A stretch of 64,000 bases of DNA, taken from Lineolata rhizophorae. Taxonomy: Eukaryota; Ascomycota; Dothideomycetes; Lineolatales; Lineolataceae. This document shows positions 57,426 through 64,000 of this stretch, piece by piece (within the stretch, counting starts at the first letter, position 1; each line of letters begins with the position of its first letter). Below the pieces are notes generated by a model. That model saw nothing but the letters and a program-made list of their open reading frames with translations, searched no databases and had not been told where the DNA came from. The stretch is from NCBI GenBank assembly GCA_010093515.1, contig MU001688.1, positions 435,394-499,393 on the forward strand, written 5' to 3'. Both the position numbers and the translations under genes were made by a program.

Positions 57426-59680
57426 GGCAGTCGGCATCGGCGTTTAACGTTGCACCGAAGAGCGGCGTGCTTGGCCAAGGAATTTTGGCGGGGAGTCCGG
57501 ATAGTGCGGCAGCGTTTCGTGCAACCGTCGACGCAACTGCGCGCTCTCACTTTCGGATGGCGGCCGGCGCTTCCCGGGATCTTGTTGGGTCTGTCGAGCG
57601 CGTGCCATGGTGACCTTAGGAATTCAAGGAGCGGTCAAGTCCCTCAACAAGACGTGCATTTATGATTTCATGATTTTCTTTCAACTAGGCAGGTCTTGAT
57701 TGCACGGATTGAATCCATTTTGAGAGCGTACGGGTGGGTCTAACTCAAAATCTCTCAAACTGCGCTGGTGTTATGTCCGCGGATTTTCGCATAGTGCCGG
57801 TTAAAATTAGATCCTTTTAGGGCCTCATTCCAAGGCACGAAAAGCTAGTGTCTCGTGGGAAAGCATGAGCTCAAAGGTCTGACGGAGCTACTTCCGGCGT
57901 TGTGGGTTATCGGCTCATCACGTGTCGTGTCAATGGATAGACTGGATCTCCGCGATGTAACATGCAAACCCAAACTAGACGATCATCTTACCGTCTAGAA
58001 ATTAATTGGAGTTTGTTGCCAACTTAATTTTGACTTCAATGACTATGATATCAATGAGGACCCCACAGCGATAAATATGCGGAGGTCCATCATTCGTGTC
58101 CGAGTTCATTTCGGATTCTCGACGGTCAATGATGCTCGTTATTAGCGCAGGTGATCCAGGAACGCAACTTGGCAATATCATATCACTAGAGAGCAAAATG
58201 TAAAATCTCGAAAATTAAGGTTCCTTTCTATCGAGCTGTTCAGCTCCAATCCTTGTATATGCTTGCGTACCAGCCCGCCTTATTGCCAAGCACTTTACAG
58301 ATTCGATATCTGGCGCCTAGACATCGAAGGTCACCAATTGATCTTAATTGGATTGCGGCTTCTATAGCAATACCGTAGCCTGGAAGTCAATGAAAACTAC
58401 CTTCTAGAAGAGTATTTGCCCTGTTTGAAGCGCGCCTGGAGCTCTGTATGATTGGGTGCCTCGGATCTAGCATGATCACTAATACTGCACATCTACTAAA
58501 CTTACAGCGGGGGGAAGAACATATGTCCACAACCACCAATGGCTGCCGGAGTTCAACGTGGCTGAAAAGGGTGCTTTTCGGTGAAGTCTCCTTCAATTAA
58601 TGACCACGAGGATCCAAGCGCATGGGCAGCAACTGACTTTCTCAAAATCCATCTAATAACTAGTTCAACCACTACTAAATTTCTTTAATGAACGACTCAA
58701 ATTTTTTACTCGTCTCAAAGAAGCTTTTGGGTACATGAGGGAACAGATAGTCACAGCTAGGCAGTGAAACATTACTGGTATGATATGCTCTCTACCCCGT
58801 GCATTCCTAGATGACCGAGGACTATCATGAAATAACAATAACTGCTAAATATTATATACAATACGCTTGTGATGTGCACATCACAAAATACTCTGTATTC
58901 TGACAATAATTTTAAGCTCCGAGCCATCTGCAGGTACGAAGGATTCACAGGGGCACTATAACGGGCTAAGTATAAGCCTTCTAAAGCTCTACGCCAAGAT
59001 AGCCAAGCCTTAAGTTTCGAAGTCACCCCTTGTAACTTTATACTCCCCTACAGCTTCACTCTAACCTGCCGACCCTTGAATCTTAGGCCGCGCATCTAGC
59101 ATCAGTAGCGGATGCATGCAACAAACCAGATCGGACCCACAGGGCAGTGACTACTCGTTCCTGCTAGCTAGTAGTCCCGAGCTTGGTATTAGAGCCTAGT
59201 TTCTCGCTCACGATAACAAGTGGACAAACCCGACACCTATCCAGTTGCCCTCCACTAACACTACGCAGTGTGGCGAACATCACAGGAAATTCGGCCGAGC
59301 TGACATTATTCCCGGCGGCGATCGCCCCAGACATCCTCTGCACCAAAGAACTACCGTCAGCCTGGCACCACCGACAGGTGGATGGCCTAGGCTACGTTGG
59401 CACGCGGGCGACCAGGCGTGCAAGAGGCATGTCCGGTCCATGCAGCCTGTACAGTAATCAACGGGCGTCGACATAGATGCGGGTTCTCATGTCGTGCATG
59501 GCGCGCGGAGCTATCCGGAGCCTTTTTTACGCGGAATCCAACGGCCGCGCTAGGCCCCCGTCTATTAGCGCGTATTTCGGGCCCGCCATCCGGCGGGTGA
59601 CACCAGACGGGAGTGCCACCGTCCCGGCCGGGAGGGCATCGTGACGGTCGCTCGGGAGACAGGCGCGCGGAAGGGGCGCG

Positions 59681-59704
59681 TGCGTGCGTGCGTGCGTGCG
59701 TGCG
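59681..59704. repeat. TGCG tetranucleotide microsatellite
   Basis: Six perfect copies of TGCG, alternating purine and pyrimidine and so able in principle to form Z-DNA. Non-coding. Confidence 0.9.
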
Positions 59705-61873
59705 GCTCCACGGGCGGGAATAAAGCGGTCGGGCGCCTGCACAGCCGTCTTGAGGCTCCGCTGATGCGGCGCTGCCGGCCTACATACGTCAGTACCCGCT
59801 CCGCTTGGCTTGGGACGGGACGGTGCTTCTCTGCTGACGCCGCGGCTCGTGACGCGGAAGCCCGATCCTGGGATCTTTTTTGCCCGATTTAATTCCCAGT
59901 TACGCTGTAGCACGGAACAGCCTCCGCGCGCGGGTTGGTAAGACAGCAAATTCGTAAAATATGTAGGTCGATTAGGCCCTAGGGCAGAAACCAACGAAGA
60001 CACGCCTAGACAAGTAACTTAAAGTGTCAATGGCTATAAAAATGGAGGGCATGGTAGAGGCTGTAGGACGCCTCGGGCCTCAAGAGATGTCAATCGGCTA
60101 GGGTCTGAGGTCCACAGGATCCAAAAATTATCTCAATTTTCGGACCATTTCCTAGGACTGAGCCCTTTTACACGGTTCAGAGTTGGATTGATTTCCTGAC
60201 TGCCATTTTTTGAAAGAGGAATACCCGCATACGCGGTAAGAGGACGAGAGAAAGCGATACTATTCGGCAACTATCCGTAATGATTGCTCGAACAATGCTC
60301 CGTGGATAGACGGGTACGTACCACCTATTCTGTGCAATAGAAAATTGGCAACTCTGAAACACCATCCATAGGAGATTTGATAACTAAGTACGACAAAGGA
60401 GAACTCTCCAGTGTACATATTCAAGGCGAACGTACTCCAATTCCTCCTGACCCTGTTGTGAGGCCCTGACATAGAGCGCCAGAATTCATCGGAAACTTCA
60501 AAGAACCTTCGCAAGAAGCGGAAGGGCCGGATTCATCAATCCTTCAAAGGCAGGACTCAAACATGGAACACGTTCGTCTGAGTAAATCATTTAATTGAGA
60601 TTGTAAATACAATCGTGATCGAATCAATGCCAGTCAATTCACTTGACATGTCCCAAGCACGGAGCATGTACACTAGTGCAAGAGGAGAGTGCAAGATAGC
60701 ATATTGAACGCTATTCTAGATCGGAATGACGAACTTCGAGGCGATGTCCGGAAGTGACAAAACCGCGGACTGGCTAGTATAAGCTCCGGCGAAGAACAAT
60801 GGGCTCTAAGGCGGTCAGTCAATTATCCCATTCCCTCGGGTATCCACAGGCAGTGCTTTGCGGCCGCCAGTGAGATCCTTGGCGAGCTTCCGGAGGTGCA
60901 AAAAGCCGCGGAAATGAATATGGGGCACCAAAAAAATGTTTGGAAGGTGTTCCCGAACACCACACCGACACCGAAACAGAGAAACTCAAGATCTGTTTTT
61001 GGCATCCGGGCGTGCCCGATTAGGTAATTCGGGACGAAGCAAACGCGCCCCACCGTCCAGGTCCACGAGGTGCAGATCTTTCGTGTCCAGCAAACACCGG
61101 GCAATCGGATTCTGCCGTGTCGCGCGGTCACGGCCAACGGCACGGCTCATTGGACTGACGGCTCGACACAGCTCAGGTCCCCGCCGTTTTTGGGAGCATC
61201 GCACAACGAGGTTGGTCGCTGGGCGGCCGGAACAACCTCCAGCCGCGCATCGGCACAAGAGAGACGCGCAGGACAAGAGAAGAACTGGAGAAAGTCCACA
61301 TGTAGCGGGCAATGGTCTTGGCCCCGTCCGCCCCCACACTAGATTCGACTTTTCACTCGGCCAGTTACGCCACCGCTCCACAGAACAAGGGCCGTGCCAT
61401 CTACCCACCGCCTGTCACAAGCGAGACGCCCTCCGACATCGCCAACGACGTCCCCGTTGTTCCCCCAGCTCCTCCCGCCCCTTCTTTTTCTTTCCTCTCG
61501 TCAGACGCATGTCCCCGAGCCCGTCCGCATCACCGCATTGAGGAAGCCTAGCAGTCGCCTCCACCACCGTGGTACATGCTGCGCGAGCTAGCAGACCGGT
61601 GGGCCCGCGTTCGTTACGTCGGCTAGCAGGCAATTCGGGGCCTGGCCGCCGGGAGGGGAGTGGTTTTCCTTTTTCTGTGAGTGGGAAGGTAACGAGGGAA
61701 CGAAGCACACGAGTCAGCCCCGGGAGACGAGAAAGGAGAAAAGCAAGCAGCTTCGCCTCGAAGGAGAGGAAAGGTGCAACATTCGCGCAGAAGGGAAAAA
61801 AAGAGTTTTTAGCTTCGTGTACGTACAGCTATCGTGCACTAAAAGAGAGGAAGAGGCAAACGTATCCAATCCA

Positions 61874-62027
61874 ATGGCTCCGTCTTCAACAAGACGCGCT
61901 CATCTTTCTCTACGCCCTCTTGACCTTGTTATCTGACCCGCCCGGGGCGTTGGTGTCCTTCGGCATGCTGCTCATGTGTGGCTCTAACTCATCCCGCCGC
62001 TACCGTCGTAGGTCCTGGATTTTCTAA
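61874..62027 (+). promoter_or_regulatory. Two candidate upstream ORFs before the reductase start
   Basis: Two 21-codon frames (stop included) lie 241 and 150 nt upstream of the main ATG at 62115. The first starts at 61874 and ends at 61936 (MAPSSTRRAHLSLRPLDLVI). The second starts at 61965 and ends at 62027 (MLLMCGSNSSRRYRRRSWIF). They could dampen translation if the leader reaches this far. A leader intron ending at a TAG near 62011 is also possible and would change this. Confidence 0.35.
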
Positions 62028-62114
62028 CTGAATCGACTTTGTCCTCCACCGGCACCTGTATCGCCTTTGTCTTGACTTCGCGCCGAGGAGGATCCTCAAG
62101 CTTTCAACGCCACA

Positions 62115-64000
62115 ATGCACATCTCCGAGAAGCTGGCCGAGGCCAGGAAGAATAACAAGGCAACCTTCTCTTTTGAATTCTTCCCGCCGAAGACCGCCCA
62201 GGTAGGTGCTCTTCGCAAATCCTACAGCATAGACTGTGTTCACTGACCTCTGCGGAGTAACAGGGCGTCCAAAACCTCTATGACCGTATGTCTGCTCCTA
62301 GACCCTCTGCTGACTTACCGTTTGCTCGCAATCGTCGCGCGTTGCTCTAATACTCAGACTCCAACAGGCATGGACCGCATGCACGGCTTAGGCCCTTCCT
62401 TTGTCGACGTGACCTGGGGCGCCGGTGGACGCATGTCGCACCTAACCTGCGAGATGATTAAAGTCGCACAGTCTGCCTACGGCCTCGAGACGTGCATGCA
62501 CCTCACATGCACCGACATGGAGCGGAGCAAGATCGACGAGGCCCTCTCGGCCGCCTACGCCGCTGGCTGCACCAACATCCTCGCGCTGCGCGGCGACCCG
62601 CCGCGCGACAAGGAGCGCTGGGAGGCGACGCAGGGTGGCTTCCGCTACGCGCGCGACCTCGTCAAGTACATCCGCGACCGGTACGGCGACCACTTCGACA
62701 TCGGCGTGGCCGGGTACTCGGAGGGCTGCGACGACCAGGAGGACGTCGACTTGCTGATCGAGCACCTCAAGGAGAAGGTGGACGCGGGCGCCACTTTCGT
62801 CGTCACGCAAATGTTCTACGATGTCGACATCTTCATTGATTGGGTCGCCAAGTGCCGCAAGAGGGGAATCACCGTCCCGGTTATCCCGGGCATCATGCCG
62901 ATCCACACGTACGCGGCCTTTCTCCGCCGGGCCAATTGGACGCGTTGCCGTATCCCACCTGAATGGATGGAGGCACTGGAGCCGGTCAAGAACGACGATG
63001 CGGCTGTGAGGGAGGTTGGAAAGGGCCTGATCGCGACGATGTGTCGGCGGTTGTTGGAGGCGGGAATTCTCCATCTGCATTTGTAAGAGCTGTCCAATTC
63101 CGAGACGTGGGAGAATAAGACGGTGGTGAAGGGCGAGGCTCAAATCTCTAATTCCTTCAACGGTGGAGATGAGGGACGCTAATGAAATATATTCAAAGAA
63201 GGGGCTACTAACTCCCGCTCAACAGCTACACTATGAACCTCGCCCAAGCTACGCGCATGGTCCTCGAAGAACTCAACCTGCTACCTGACCTCGAGGCTCC
63301 GCTTGAGAAACCGCTCCCCTGGCGCCAATCGCTCGGTCTCAATCGGCGCGACGAGAACGTCCGTCCCATCTTCTGGCGCAACCGCAACAGGTCCTACGTC
63401 GCCCGCACCCAGGATTGGGACGAGTTCCCCAACGGGCGCTGGGGCGACAGCCGCTCGCCGGCCTTCGGCGAGCTCGACGCCTACGGCATCGGCCTTAAGG
63501 GCACCAACGAGCAGAACCGTAAGCTGTGGGGAGAGCCGCGATCCGTGCGCGACGTGGCGCAGCTGTTCGTGCGGTACTGCGAAGGCGAGCTGGCGAGCCT
63601 GCCGTGGAGCGAGGCGGCCATCACGCGCGAGGCCGACTCGATCCGCGGCGACCTCGTCGCGCTGAACCGGCGCGGCCTGCTCACCGTCAACTCGCAACCG
63701 GCCGTCGACGGCGCCCCCAGCGCAGACCCCGTCGTCGGCTGGGGGCCCCGCAACGGCTACGTCTACCAGAAGCAGTACCTCGAGGTGCTCGTCAGCCCCG
63801 AGCTCATCGCCGAGCTGCTCACCCGCGTCGAGCGCGACCCCGACCTCACGTACTACGCCGTGACGCGTAGCGGCGACCTGAAGACGAACGCACCGGGCGA
63901 GGGACCCAACGCAGTCACTTGGGGCGTGTTCCCGGGGAAGGAGATCGTTCAACCGACCATCGTGGAGACGGTTAGCTTCTTGGCGTGGAGGGACGAGTTC
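62115..64000 (+). CDS. MET13: Methylenetetrahydrofolate reductase, MET13 type (3' end outside window)
   Basis: Reduces 5,10-methylene- to 5-methyl-tetrahydrofolate, the methyl donor for methionine synthesis. Exons 62115-62201, 62264-62285, 62368-63082 and 63226 to the window edge; 533 residues are present of about 600. Introns are 62, 82 and 143 bp, and the last has a CTAAC branch box. Exon 2 is only 22 nt, encoding GVQNLYD plus one base; it rebuilds the conserved stretch QGVQNLYDRMDRM. The FAD barrel shows SFEFFPPK with catalytic Glu21, DVTWGAGGR, LETCMHLTCT, LALRGDPP with Asp113, and TQMFYDVD. The C-terminal regulatory domain begins after HLHFYTMNL and includes RPIFWRNR, DEFPNGRWGD, LPWSE, VGWGPRNGYVYQKQYLE and AVTWGVFPG, all as in yeast Met13. 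Start ATG fits the conserved N-terminus. Truncated by the window, not by mutation. Confidence 0.95.

Larger units (their letters stand above)
51614..62114. other. 10.5-kb gene-free region between bZIP and reductase genes
   Basis: I can support no gene. Composition is mixed: GC-rich to about 57 kb, AT-richer from about 57.7 to 59.1 kb, then GC-rich to 62 kb. Open frames are short and motif-free. It holds a run of 14 T (57412-57425) and a TGCG microsatellite (59681-59704). Both ends must carry promoters: the bZIP gene on the left and the reductase gene on the right, the latter with two candidate upstream ORFs. Confidence 0.5.

Overview
This window comes from the nuclear genome of a filamentous ascomycete (Pezizomycotina), most likely a Sordariomycete. 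The genes carry short introns (53 to 487 bp) with GT donors, CTAAC or CTGAC branch-like boxes and CAG/TAG acceptors. The set includes a VIB-1/NDT80-type regulator, a Zn(II)2Cys6 factor, a Pap1-type bZIP, a PHD-SET Set3-type protein and a MET13-type methylenetetrahydrofolate reductase. I rebuilt the gene models by hand from reading frames, splice signals and family motifs. No rRNA, tRNA, CRISPR array or intact mobile element could be recognised.

Layout: SRP receptor beta subunit (1081-2134, -); VIB-1-like NDT80 factor (4267 to about 6927, -); an 11 kb gene-free, mostly GC-rich stretch with clustered GCGGCCGC octamers; an unrecognised 743-residue nuclear-looking protein (18114-20345, +); a Zn2Cys6 factor in four exons (22635-25084, -); a Set3-type PHD-SET protein (30004-33255, -); an Rkm5-type lysine methyltransferase (36173-37361, -) divergent from a long-chain fatty acyl-CoA synthetase (38145-40503, +); a protein with two atypical zinc modules, possibly AHC1-like (42786-45120, -); a small cysteine-containing secreted protein (49058-49567, +); a small bZIP factor (50833-51613, -); a second gene-free stretch of about 10.5 kb; and the 5' part of a MET13-type reductase (62115, +), cut by the window edge.

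The genes do not form a visible biosynthetic cluster. They are a housekeeping and regulatory mix: ER targeting, chromatin, translation-factor methylation, lipid activation, C1 metabolism and four transcription-related proteins. Only 11 genes are supported in 64 kb, which is sparse for a filamentous ascomycete. The most notable points are the two long gene-free blocks (one with enriched GCGGCCGC octamers), the duplicated WVEL-x-C zinc module, a repeat-bearing unknown nuclear protein, a 22-nt microexon in the reductase gene, two 14-bp perfect palindromes 40 bp apart, and a 53-nt intron that imitates a frameshift. I found no clear, wholly new multi-gene system.
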